64,000 nucleotides of DNA, taken from positions 2,774,150 through 2,838,149 of the forward strand of contig NC_034013.1 of assembly GCF_000346465.2 (NCBI RefSeq). Direction: 5' to 3'. The position numbers and the translations under genes are program-made. The stretch is from Prunus persica. Taxonomy: Eukaryota; Streptophyta; Magnoliopsida; Rosales; Rosaceae. Positions within the stretch are counted from its first letter, which is position 1. Each line of letters begins with the position of its first letter. Below the pieces are notes generated by a model. The model did not search any database and was not told the origin of the DNA. It saw only the letters and a list, made by a program, of their open reading frames with translations. Shown here piece after piece: positions 34,037 to 44,531 of this stretch.

Positions 34037-35250
34037 TGCCCCTCACTTTATATCACATCTTTGATTTTGTTGATGATATATATATATATATATTGTTTTT
34101 AAAAGAAAAATATAATATTTCGTCTTGGGGAAAGAGGGGTTGGGACTGGGTGGGATGGTGAGGGTGAGACCATTTTTCCTAATGAAACTGAAGTTGAAGA
34201 ACCACAGAAACAATTTTGAAAATTGAGTGACCAAAATACGAATCGGATCAAAATTCAAGAACCATTAGACCTAAAAACCCTAAGTAAGATTATGTTCATG
34301 CTCAATTTTTGTGTGTGGTTAAATCGGCCTTAAAATCTAGACCCTTAGATGGAGAGGAATGGTGGGAAATGTGAACCAATCGTCAAATCGTCAAATTTCG
34401 TATTGTTTATTTATTTGGAGGGAAGAATTTAGACAAGTGGTATCATTATCAGATTAAAAATCCCTATCAGGACAAAATAAGAAGATAACAGATCAGAAAT
34501 CACTATCACTACTAGATAATGAACGGACGGTGAGAAAATCGTAAGAGATTATATTCATTCACGTACGAGTTGCTGCGGTGGATTGCAGACTGATTCAGAT
34601 TAATAAAATGACAGAGATGGATGCTGACTGCTGATGGTTTTTGAGTGGAACAAATTAAACATTCAGGTACAAAGACTTTGAGCCATTAGATTTAAATCAA
34701 CACAATCCCGTGCACTGTTATGAAATTTATACCAGTCAACTTGTTCTGCATTTTGTTATATGTGGCAACACGTTGTTTTCTCAGTCACGCCACTTAGTTT
34801 ACTAGTTGTACCTTATATTCAATGATTTATTTATTGTATAGTTTTATATTGGTTCAAGATTGGCAAATGTTGGACCATTTCAGAAACAAATTTCCTGGTA
34901 GCTCACGAGGGAAGAAAAAAAGAACTGAGGAAACTACAAGGTAATGAGTGTAATGAAAAAAATTGACAAGTGCAGTGCAGTGCAGGTAGAGAAGAACAAA
35001 ATGATCATTCTGACCATTTCTGTGGTAGAATAAAACAGTTGGACCTGGTGCTAGACATTAAATTATAAAAAGGGAAGGCCGTTTCATCCACATAAAACAA
35101 TATCATTCAAGAATATCAAAATATATCATACAAAATTGTCAATACATCATTCACACAACAAAATCCTTTACTTCTCTATCATCTTTTCAGTTTCAAGTTT
35201 CAACCCAGAAGTTAAAGCACTAGCTAGCAGCAGTAGCAGCAAGAGAGGAG
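34037..35250 (+). promoter_or_regulatory. NLR2 5' flank with TATA box
   Basis: Homologous to 24740-25838 and to the NLR3 flank. TATAAAAA is at 35064-35071, about 180 bp before the ATG. It has short indels relative to NLR1, including a 23-bp segment (TTCACGTACGAGTTGCTGCG near 34558) that NLR1 lacks and NLR3 has. Confidence 0.65.
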
Positions 35251-38085
35251 ATGGCAGAAAGTGTGGTGAGCTTTTTGCTTGACAGGCTCACCTCCATAAT
35301 AGAAGATGAGGTGAGACTACTGTCAGGGACCCGAGCAGAGATGGAGGATATTGTCGAGGAGTTAGAGCGCATCAAGGCCTTCTTAAGGGTTGCTGATGCA
35401 AAGGAAGACAGTGACCCCCAGCTCAAAGTGTGGGTTAAACAAGTTAGAGATGTGGCTTATCAGATTGAAGATGCGCTTGATAAATTCAGGCTTTCTCATT
35501 CATGTTATCATAGGCCTGGATGCCATGTTTCCCTTCATGAGCTCTCTTGCATCTTTAACAAGTTGAAAGCTCGCCAGCGAATTGCTACTGATATTCAAAG
35601 CATAAAATCAAAAGTCAGAAGCCTCTCCGAGGGACATCAGAATTACAAACTTGATGTTGACCCTGGCTCAAGCAAGGTTCCTAAACATCAGTACAGTCAA
35701 GGGGATGCTCTTTTGCTGGAAGAGGCTGACCTTGTGGCAATTGGCGAACCTAAAAGGCAGCTGATTGAGTTGCTTATGCAGGAGGGTGGCGATGCTGGAC
35801 GCCAGGCAGTCGCGGTCGTTGGGATGGGAGGGCTGGGGAAAACCACCTTGGCCAAGCAAGTCTATAAGGATGCAAGAGTTAAGAAAAATTTCAAGGTACA
35901 TGCTTGGATCACTGTTTCTCAATCATTCAAGATAAAGGAGCTCCTAAGACACATAGTTGAAAAAATCTTCAAAGTTATCAGGAAACCAGTCCCTGAAGAA
36001 TTTGATAGCATGGACACCAACAAGCTAAGAGAAAGAATAAAAAAATTGCTGCAGCACAGTAGGTACCTGATTGTTCTAGATGATCTTTGGCACATAGATG
36101 CCTGGGATGTCATCAATCATGCATTGCCTAACAACAATGGTAGTCGAGTAATGATCACTACTCGTAATGCGTCTGTAGCCTCTGCCTCTTGCATGCACAA
36201 CCACGTTATGGTCTACCATTTAGAGCCCTTATCTCCAGAAGAGTCTTGGACTCTTCTCTGTAGGAAGACATTTCAGGAAGAGTCATGTCCTCCCAATTTG
36301 GAGGAAATCTGTCGATGCATCTTAAGCAAATGTGGGGGACTGCCCCTTGCAATTGTGGCAATCGGTGCTGTTCTAGCTATGAAAGACAAGAAAAACATAG
36401 AAGATTGGGCTGCCGTTTGTGGCAGTATTGGTGCTGAAATTGAGGAAAATGACCAACTTGACAACATGAAAAGGTTGTTGTATCTCAGTTTCAGTGATTT
36501 ACCATACCATCTCAAATCTTGTTTCTTGTATCTGAGTATCTTTCCTGATCTTTATAAATTCGAGTATATGAGATTAATTCGATTATGGATTGCTGAAGGA
36601 TTTGTTATTGAAAAGGAAGGAAAGACACCAGAAGAAGTTGCAGAGAGTTACCTTAAGGAGCTACTGGACAGAAGTTTGATCGAAGCAGAAGAAATAGCTA
36701 CCGATGGGAGGGTCAAATCATGTCGGATCCATGATCTTTTACGGGAGATTGTCGTTTTGAAGTCTAGAGAGCAAAACTTTGCAGCAATAGAGAAAGAGCA
36801 AGGCACAATGTGGCCTGAAAAAGTTCGACGACTATCAATTTTTAACACGTTGCAGAATGTACAACAAAAGAGGATTCCTTCCAAACTTCGTTCGTTGCTC
36901 ATTTTTGGGGTAGAAGATTCACTTACTGAGTTTTCAATATCAAAATTGTTTCCTAGAGGTCTTCCGCTGCTTACTGTATTAGACTTGGAAGGTGCACCTC
37001 TAGAGACATTTCCAAAAGAGGTTGTCAACCTTCTTCTGCTGAGATATCTTAGTTTGAGGGGTACCAAGGTGAAACAAATTCCAAGCTCCATCAAGAAGCT
37101 TCAAAACCTAGAGACCTTTGATCTTAAACACTCTCATGTCGTTGAGTTGCCTGCTGAAATTTTGAATCTCAAGCGACTGCGGCATCTCCTGGTATATCGC
37201 TATGAAGTTGAATCTTATGCACGATTTAATTCCAGATATGGAGTGAAGGTTCCTGCAGGAATATGTGGCTTACAATCGCTCCAAAAGCTGTGTTTTGTAG
37301 AGGCAAATCAAGACAATGGCGCTTTAGTGGCAGAGCTTGGGAGAATGAATCAACTGAGGAAGTTAGGCATTTTCAAGTTGAGACAAGAAGACGGGGTCAC
37401 CTTATGCTCATCTATCGAAAAGATGCGCAACCTTCGGTCATTGTCTGTATCTTCAGTGGAGAAGGACAAGATAATTGATCTGACACACATTTCTTGTCCT
37501 CCTCAATTTCTTCAGCGACTATACTTGACGGGGCGTTTAGAAAACTTACCGCATTGGATTTCTTCTCTCCAGAACGTGGTGAGACTGTTTCTGAAATGGA
37601 GTCGGCTAAAGGAGGATCCTCTAGTGCATCTTCAAGGTTTGCCAAATCTAGTACATCTTGAACTCCTTCAGGTTTATGAGGGAGACTGTTTGCATTTTAA
37701 GGCAGGAGGGTTTCCAAGCCTGAAGTTACTAGGTATTGACAAACTAGATGAACTGAAATTGGTAAGCATGGATAAGGGAGCAATGCCTTGCCTAGAAAAG
37801 TTAATTATCCAGCGGTGCAGATTGTTGAAGAAGGTATCAGGCATTGAACATTTACAAGACCTAAAGCTGCTCGAATTTTTTGACATGCCAAACGAATTAA
37901 TAAGGCCATTTCATCCAGATGGCGGGGAAGATCATTGGAAAGTTGCTCACATTCCAGAGGTTTACTCTTCGTATTGGAACGTTGGGGGTTGGGATGTTTA
38001 TTCATTAGAGATCACTGATGGGGAGAGTACTAGTCATCAAGGTGCCATGAGGAGGCTGGAACCTAATATTCTATGGAAGGCTTAG
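35251..38085 (+). CDS. CC-NBS-LRR resistance protein, RPM1-like (NLR2)
   Basis: Single exon, 944 aa, same length and domain order as NLR1: MADA-like N-terminus, QIEDALD 71-77, P-loop GMGGLGKTT 191-199, LIVLDDLW 273-280, CGGLPLAI 361-368, IHD 493-495, LRRs to about 900. Compared with NLR1 it has 15 amino-acid differences in residues 1-320 but only 3 in residues 321-944 (Phe/Leu, Pro/Ser, Ile/Ser), so the two genes were probably homogenised in their 3' parts. Charge-changing differences fall in the CC and NB parts (K32E, K230E, D284A by alignment). No defects seen. Its upstream flank is burdened by nested hAT elements starting about 1.2 kb before the ATG, which may alter expression; that is inference. 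Confidence 0.95.
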   Translation: MAESVVSFLLDRLTSIIEDEVRLLSGTRAEMEDIVEELERIKAFLRVADAKEDSDPQLKVWVKQVRDVAYQIEDALDKFRLSHSCYHRPGCHVSLHELSCIFNKLKARQRIATDIQSIKSKVRSLSEGHQNYKLDVDPGSSKVPKHQYSQGDALLLEEADLVAIGEPKRQLIELLMQEGGDAGRQAVAVVGMGGLGKTTLAKQVYKDARVKKNFKVHAWITVSQSFKIKELLRHIVEKIFKVIRKPVPEEFDSMDTNKLRERIKKLLQHSRYLIVLDDLWHIDAWDVINHALPNNNGSRVMITTRNASVASASCMHNHVMVYHLEPLSPEESWTLLCRKTFQEESCPPNLEEICRCILSKCGGLPLAIVAIGAVLAMKDKKNIEDWAAVCGSIGAEIEENDQLDNMKRLLYLSFSDLPYHLKSCFLYLSIFPDLYKFEYMRLIRLWIAEGFVIEKEGKTPEEVAESYLKELLDRSLIEAEEIATDGRVKSCRIHDLLREIVVLKSREQNFAAIEKEQGTMWPEKVRRLSIFNTLQNVQQKRIPSKLRSLLIFGVEDSLTEFSISKLFPRGLPLLTVLDLEGAPLETFPKEVVNLLLLRYLSLRGTKVKQIPSSIKKLQNLETFDLKHSHVVELPAEILNLKRLRHLLVYRYEVESYARFNSRYGVKVPAGICGLQSLQKLCFVEANQDNGALVAELGRMNQLRKLGIFKLRQEDGVTLCSSIEKMRNLRSLSVSSVEKDKIIDLTHISCPPQFLQRLYLTGRLENLPHWISSLQNVVRLFLKWSRLKEDPLVHLQGLPNLVHLELLQVYEGDCLHFKAGGFPSLKLLGIDKLDELKLVSMDKGAMPCLEKLIIQRCRLLKKVSGIEHLQDLKLLEFFDMPNELIRPFHPDGGEDHWKVAHIPEVYSSYWNVGGWDVYSLEITDGESTSHQGAMRRLEPNILWKA

Positions 38086-39250
38086 CTTTTGGTTCTGCCT
38101 TATAATTACAAACTGCAAATGATAGAATCACTGGAAGCATGTTTTATCAGAATGCTTCCTACTACTGCATACATATGAATCTTATAACTTCAATTCTTGT
38201 ATTCTTTTATATCTTTCTCTACCCAAAAAGAACATACTTGTTATTAAGGTTCATTTTCCCCCCTCTGTACTTTTCTTGCTAGTAAGTAATTCATATTCTA
38301 GAGAGCAAATTTTCTTTTCTTCTTCAATGTTTTTGGATAACATCCATTGATTGTTTTAGGGTTTAGGAAGTTCCTGAGAGAGCCTAAGGAGGTTACACAG
38401 TGATCCTAACTGCTGCTAGAGTTGGGTTGACATTCCTCCACAAACTAAAATTTAACATATAAGCTTTGCAACTCCAAAACACACTTCTTTCATTTGGGAA
38501 AAGAACTTAATTTATATGTAACTAGGCAAACAATAGCATAGCAATTCGTTGTACATGGGCTTCAGTGGCCTGTTGGATTTGTGGATGAGGCCCTATTTCT
38601 TAATCATTGAATCAAATTGATTAGTCATTGAATCAAATTGGTTAATTTGATTCAACAGTTAAGAAATAAAGTCTCATCTAAAGTCCTCCACACTATAGAA
38701 TGACTCTCAAGCAAGACAGGCAGAGAGAGAGGAGCAGTTCAATCATTAATGCCTCTAAAAAGTTGAGGCAGAGAATGTAACGTAGCCATCACTTTATCGA
38801 TCTAAAGCCAAGTAAAATTCTACAATTCCTCCTTCCATTGCTTGCCAGCAATCGCACAATGTTTGCAATATCTCCATTTTATATGGCTAGTTGACTTTCC
38901 TCGCCACTTCATACAAATGATCTTCCACGTTTCCTTGGATTGGAAATAGAGATAGGAAGAAAGGTCTGACAAATTTGCCCTCAAAAGAGTCACGTGCATA
39001 CCATGCGATTTCGTTTCACGGAAAAAATCAATGAAATGTGGAAAAAATTGACGGTAGGGGCACATTGGCTAAAAAAAATAATTCGTATTCTTAATTTACT
39101 AAATAAAAGTTAAAACGTTCAGAGGAAAATATAAAAAAATTGTGAAAATTTAGGACTGCATATTTGTTTTTATGGATTTAAAATGTGAATTGAATATAAC
39201 AACATTATTTAGTAACAAGTCAAGTTGAATATAACATTATTTAGTAACAA
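38086..39250 (+). other. NLR2 3' flank, full-length version of the unit end
   Basis: Matches 54024-55256 after NLR3, including the inverted repeat (38587-38675). A 56-bp segment present at about 55137-55192 in the NLR3 flank is missing here near 39187. No gene recognised; a minus-strand open frame (38820-39065) is shared but short and without domain. Confidence 0.6.
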
Positions 39251-41069
39251 GTCATATTTTTGGGAAATTATTTAATTTATATTCATTACGATATTTCCAA
39301 GAAAATAATGGAGTTTTGATCTAGAACTATTGTCTTGTTCCTCTTTTTCTTTGGCAGCTTATACAAGCCTTAGTAATTATCCAAAAAACCATAAAAAGCA
39401 CAGAAAAAGAGAAGAAATGTGAGACTATGCGTGTCTTGTTAGAACTTTCTGCCTCCGAGTCTGACTGGTTAAGCAAATGCGTTGGTATCACTAGACAATT
39501 CGCAATTGGTTGAATGAACAATTTTTAAAAATTATTATTTCCCATTTAAGAGAATCTCCCTATTCATAAAAAAATCTCGAACAATCTCTTCAAACTAAAA
39601 TTTTCAAATTGTGGTTTGTTGACCAACATAGCAATTTAAAGAGTAAAATTTGCTACTTTACTAATTTGTACACTCAACAAGCCTCTTCAATTTAATTAAT
39701 ACAGTACACACAAAAAATAAATGAATTAAATAAAATATTAAATAAGTATCGAAAGTCTCCCATTTGATTTGAAAAGCAAAGGTTATTTCTCAAAAAAACA
39801 AGAAAAAAAAAAAAAGAAAAAAGAAAAGCAAAGGTTGCCTTTTATTGATCACTAGCCCAATGTAGGCTTTTATCGTTCCGGGACAACTTTTGTTGTTTCA
39901 AAGCTTAATAAATGTGTTGAAGAGTGAAAGCGTGCACTCTTTTGTTTTTGTAGAGTGAATGAAGAGTCTCAAATTTAGTGAGTAGGTTTGACAAGGTTGT
40001 TAGAGAAGGTTTTGTTCATGTGGCTCACCTAATTTAGTGTTCCAAAGCTTTTCAAGAGGCTATTGGAGATGCTCTAACAATACAACTACGCATTTTAATT
40101 AATTAAGAGGGTTTTTAGGTTTAATAGTCCTTGAACTTTGACCCGATTCACATTTTGGTTACTCAATTTCCAAAATCATTTATGTGGTCCTTCAACTTTA
40201 GTTTTGTTGGAACAAATGGTCCTGCCGTCAATTTTGGTAACTTTTTATGTTATATTTGAGCATGTGCATCGCACATTGTGTACTATTGAGGGTCAAAATA
40301 AAAAATTGCTTCACTTCTTGGGTACATGGGTAATTCCTGGCATATTTTAACCCCACATCCACTTCCCCACCGTTGCAACTTAACTCTCCCCATCCACATA
40401 TCTCCGTCCCTCCCCAAGCCAAACCCATTAAAACCCATCACCAATCGAGGAATGATATATCTCCCTTCCTCCAATCCAACAAAACCATGTACAACCTCCA
40501 CCAAACACTGGGCCAATTAACCCACCCCACCAACAATTGATGGCGATCCCACAACCAACAACCTACAACCCCATCCAAACCGTACCCACCCTCCTTGTGA
40601 TGGCTTATGCCCCTCACTTTATATCATATATTCAATTTTGTTGAAGATATATATTTTTTTTGAAAGAAAAAGATAATATTTCGTCTTGGGGAAAGAGGGG
40701 TTAGGACTGGGTGGGATAGTGAGGGTGAGACCATTTTTCCTAACGAAACTGAAGTTGAAGGACTACGTGAACAATTTTGGAAATTGAGGGACCAAAATGC
40801 GAATCGGGTCAAAATTTAGGGACCATTAGACCTAAAAACCCTAACCAAGATTATGTTCATGCTCAATTTTTGTGTGTGGTTAAATCGGCCTTAAAATCTA
40901 GGCCCTTAGATGGAGAGGACTGGTGGGAAATGTGAACCAATCGTTAAATCGTCAAATCGTCAAATTTCATATTGTTTATTTATTTGGAGGGAAGAATTTA
41001 GACAAGTGGTATCATTATCAGATTAAAAATCCCTATCAAGACAAAATAAAAGGATAACAGATCAGAAAT
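39251..41069 (+). promoter_or_regulatory. Outer part of the NLR3 5' flank, left of the capture element
   Basis: Homologous to 23685-25180 of the NLR1 flank. It includes the MULE-type MITE at 40109-40841 and breaks off at AGATCAGAAAT (41069), where the large element begins; homology resumes at about 50449. Confidence 0.75.
40109..40841. mobile_element. MULE-type MITE, 733 bp (NLR3 copy)
   Basis: Same insertion as at 24329-24963: ends GGGTTTTTAGGT and, inverted, GGGTTTTTAGGTCTAATGG. Flanks are TAATTAAGA (40100-40108) and TAACCAAGA (40842-40850). It is about 100 bp longer than the NLR1 copy because of internal indels. Confidence 0.8.
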
Positions 41070-41289
41070 GGACATGTTTGGTAGGTTGGATTAGCCTTGA
41101 CAGTGTTAAATAACACTTTAAAACCCACATTTGGTAAAAGAGGGACTAAGATTAATGGGATTATATAGTCCATAAGTCAAAAAAACACCGGACTCGCTCG
41201 TCCAATTTAGTGAGGATGAAATGCAGTTCGCAAAATAGCGAGCGTGCTATTTTGAAAGTACGAGTCCGACCCACACAGCGACCTCCACG

Positions 41290-41486
41290 AGCTACTCTTG
41301 GTTGATGAGTATCTCCTCATTCATGTCGGGCAATATGGCAGTGACTAGCTCTTCGAACTCGATGGTTTCATTTCCGTTAGCGACGAGGACGTGGAGCTAG
41401 TTGCCGGTGGGCTTGAAGCCTAGCGACCGGAGCAGGGCGGCGAGCTCGAGCTAGGTGAGGCTGCCGTTGGAGTCCATGTTGAATCC
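41290..41486 (-). pseudogene. Captured fragment of a calmodulin-like (CML) gene
   Basis: The minus strand reads NMDSNGSLT, stop, LELAALLRSLGFKPTGN, stop, LHVLVA, then NGNETIEFEELVTAILPDM and EEILINQE. This is an EF-hand pair of the CML15/16/18 kind. Both stops are TAG where the family has Gln (CAG), so each is one C-to-T change. A few codons of the second EF-hand loop are missing. EF-hand proteins bind calcium as sensors; this copy cannot encode one. The fragment is GC-rich relative to its surroundings, which supports capture. Confidence 0.85.
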
Positions 41487-41699
41487 GTATTCAACCTTTT
41501 AGTTATAATTCTAAAAACATCTTTTTGATGTTTTCATTTTAAGAGAATGGATTCAACAAATAGAGCACCGCCATCCAGTCAAACCCAGAGCTCCACCACC
41601 TGTACCAAATCGAAAATCAAATGCCACCATCAACAATATACATACCAAATTGAACCACCACCATCAAACCCAACCAATCTGCCTATCAAACCCAACAAT

Positions 41700-41980
41700 A
41701 TACATACAAATTGCAGAGAGATGAGATGGGTTTTGGAGAGAGAGAACGAGAGAGGTGGGGGAGAGAGGGACATTTTGCAGAGAGAATTAAGGTTTGGAGG
41801 AAGGAGGAGTGGGTGCTGCGGCATGAAGAGAGTGAAAAAGAGGGAAGTAAGAAGAAAAGAGACATGAGAGAAGAGGAAGAAAGAAACGGGCCTAAGATCG
41901 GGAAGGAAGGGAAGAAGAAAAGAGGAAGAAGAAAAGAGGAAGAAAGAAAGAACATGACAAAAAGAAAAAAGAAAGGAGAT
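41700..41980. repeat. GA-rich tract
   Basis: Purine-rich low-complexity sequence (GAGAGAGAGAACGAG, GAAGAAGAAAAGAGG types). Long frames over it are compositional. Confidence 0.75.
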
Positions 41981-42342
41981 TAAAAAAAAATCTGAATTTT
42001 TTATTCTTTAAATTATACTTTTTTTTAATTTATAAATTGTTTATAAAAATTTTAGCCTTTAAAAAGTATCATAATTTAAATATTTTTTAAGTCAAAATCC
42101 CAAATTAAATTTAAATATTACAAGAATTATTTTGGGAGCTTTAGTAATATACCCAAAATAGGACATGAAATTATAAAAAAATCCTATATGGAATAGACTT
42201 TAAAAACACACCAAAAAATCATTTACTATCTAAAAAATGAGTGTTAAAGTTCCTATAAATTACATCTCTGCCATTTATTAACTTAAAACATGCCTAATAC
42301 AAAAAACTCAAAAAAAACCCAAAATAAGCCCAGCAAGCCGAA

Positions 42343-42474
42343 GTACATTGTTAATACCATGTCATAGAAGTGTATTGTTAATACCATATCATAGAAATAC
42401 ATTGTTAATATCATGTCATAGAAGTACAATGTTAATATCATTTCATAGAAAAACATTGTTAATACCATTTCATA
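42343..42474. repeat. 27-bp tandem repeat, about 5 units
   Basis: The unit is close to TACATTGTTAATACCATGTC plus ATAGAAG, repeated five times with few changes. The array is bracketed by a direct repeat of AAAAAACTC...CCCAGCAAG (about 42300-42337 and 42477-42510). Because 27 is divisible by 3, a minus-strand frame reads a nine-residue repeat through it. Further single units occur out to 43165. Confidence 0.8.
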
Positions 42475-42597
42475 CAAAAAACTCAAAAAAACCCAAAAAA
42501 GCCCAGCAAGATATCTGATATCCTTTGCAAAAATCACCTCCAATTGTCCATAGTTTTACCAGAAGCAATCGCAAAGGCCCTCTACAAGAAGAATAAA

Positions 42598-43275
42598 AAA
42601 AGTACACTGTTAATACTGTGTCATAGAACTACCTTCGTAGTTAAAATCACATTTTGCATATCATAAACTTCCAGTGCACAGCTATATAAGCAAAATATAG
42701 AGCATGCTTTGTTACTGAAAAATCTGTTAATACTATATCATGGAAGTGCACTGTTGATACTATGTCATAGAAATCAACTCAATTGCAGGGTATGAACAGT
42801 TTAACAACTGTTCATACCACTTACTAAAAGCTAACAACTATATTTTATTTGCATATATAATAGGTACGATAAAAATGTACAACTGCAAAAACCCCATGTT
42901 CATACACCAGCAACCTTGAAAAACATAACGAAAAACACAACCTTTTGGAACAAACCTAGGAACCCAGAGCAAAAAAAAAAAAAAAGTACACTGTTAATAC
43001 TATGTCATAGAACTATCTTCCTAGTGAAAATCACATTCTGCATATCATAAACTTCAAGTGCACAGCTATATATAGAGCAAAATATAGAGCATGCTTTGTT
43101 ACTGAAAATCTGTTAATACTATGTCATAGAAGTACACTGTTAATACCATATCATAGAAATCAACTCAGTTGCAAGGTATGAACAGTTGTTATACTATTCA
43201 TACCAGTCACTGAAAGTTAACAACTACATCATTTCATTCGCATAATCGGTACAATAAAAGTGTACAACTCCATAC
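42598..43275. repeat. Tandem duplication, about 385-bp unit
   Basis: 42598-42895 and 42983-43275 align along their length (GTACACTGTTAATACT ... CATATCATAAACTTC ... AGAGCATGCTTTGTTACTG). Each unit contains two or three of the 27-bp motifs. Confidence 0.7.
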
Positions 43276-43443
43276 CACTCAAAATCAATTACATCATTTT
43301 ATTTGCATAAATAATTGATCCTTTATCACTCCACATACCATAAACATTGAAGAATCTGAAATATGACACTTAGAATAAGATAATATGCTATCTAACAGCA
43401 AATTCTTATATACATTTGTGTATGATAAGTCTGGTAAACTCAC

Positions 43444-43752
43444 AACAGGCAGGATTAGGGGACCCGACGTGGCTAGATAAGTTGTCACCCTCATCTATCA
43501 TGCTCATGGCACAAGAAGTCTCTGTTGTACCGTATCCTTCAATTACTTAGTCAAAGCCCTTGCGATTTTCGTTACATGCAGCAAAAATTTCATTGGTCTT
43601 AACACTTGAGAAATTTTTATTTTTATTTTTATTAAATTGCATTCTATAAGATAGCCAACTTACACTCTAAGGAAGTCCATGACATTAGGGGACAAGGGTG
43701 AAGCACCGGATCCCATATTGAACACCAATCTGTCCCATATTGGTGATCCATT
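43444..43752 (-). pseudogene. Captured fragment of a long-chain acyl-CoA synthetase (LACS) gene, two exons
   Basis: Minus-strand exon 43752-43664 reads SPIWDRLVFN then MGSGASPLSPNVMDFLR and ends at a GTAAGT donor. About 100 nt later a second exon (about 43567-43444) reads VIEGYGTTETSC and EGDNLSSHVGSPNPAC, ending at GTGAGT. EGYGxTETS is the AMP-binding signature of acyl-CoA synthetases, and the spacing and intron positions fit plant LACS6/7-type genes. A TAA just before VIEGYG and a short internal deletion after VFN show decay. The intact enzyme activates fatty acids with ATP and CoA. Confidence 0.85.
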
Positions 43753-43883
43753 TGAACTTGAAATAATTGTTTAACATAGAAAAATTTAACAACAGCATGA
43801 CTTCAGTAATAGCCTATGAGAAGGTGAAGTTATTAGTGTATATTACCACTCATTAGACCATTCAAATCAAATCAAATCAAATC

Positions 43884-44255
43884 AGACCATTCTTCATGTT
43901 CAGCCTAGGCTAGTTCACTTTGAAGAGCCACCAAATCTTTTTCAAGTTCATCAATTTCAATATCTGCCTTTGTTATTAATATCTTCAACACTAATATGCA
44001 ACATTTCTCATTTATTGCATCTTCTTCTATCAGATCTATAACCATAAGAAAAGACCAGTGTGGCTATTAAAGCACAAACAGGGAAAACAAGGAATGACAC
44101 CAATGAAATAGAAAGAAACATATTATACCACGACCACAACCAAAGTAGAAGTTGTACTCCCATCCAGATTCTGTGCCATAAGTGCTCCCAGGTGCAACTG
44201 ATAAGCAAGCATTCAGTTCAGCTAACATTAGTACAAACTCTACAGCCACATGTAC
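43884..44255 (-). pseudogene. Captured two-exon fragment of an unrecognised plant gene
   Basis: Minus-strand exon 44255-44129 starts after a TCTTAG acceptor and reads VEFVLMLAELNACL and YGTESGWEYNFYFGCG. A GTATAA donor and a GGTTATAG acceptor join it in frame to exon 44035 to about 43884, which reads LIEEDAINEKCCILVLKIL, then a charged helix IDELEKDLVALQSELA. One in-frame TAG (43905-43907) follows. I cannot name the family; the second exon looks like a short coiled coil. The frame continuity across the intron shows that genomic DNA, not cDNA, was captured. Confidence 0.6.
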
Positions 44256-44313
44256 CTAAGATAAGATCTACAACAACGTATTTCTTCGATATGAAAACTA
44301 GCCAGCATGGTGC

Positions 44314-44524
44314 TGTGAGAAATATATGAAGAATAGGGTTTGTATTGAGTAGTCAAACCGTATACGGAGGCATGTATTTTATACAAGTAAATGAAAGCTA
44401 TTCTAGGAAAACAGAGAAGCTATTCTAGGTAAACAGAACCTATTTATGTTGATTACAATTCTATCCTACAACTGCTCCTAATTAGATCATAATCAGATCA
44501 TTGACTATTTTGTTTCCTTTTACA
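44314..44524 (-). repeat. Copia 3' LTR with adjacent polypurine tract
   Basis: 211 bp. Directly inside it, on the minus strand, CTTGAGGGGGAG (about 44525-44536) is the polypurine tract that primes plus-strand synthesis. Confidence 0.93.
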
Positions 44525-44531
44525 CTCCCCC

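Larger units (their letters stand above)
30474..34280. mobile_element. MULE-type MITE of the NLR2 flank, truncated at left and split by a hAT
   Basis: 30474-30547 matches the middle of the NLR1-flank MITE (about 24676-24740), and 34037-34280 matches its right part, ending in the same CCTAAAAACCC terminus followed by TAAGTAAGA. The left terminus is lost. The two parts are separated by the hAT element at 30548-34028. Confidence 0.75.
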
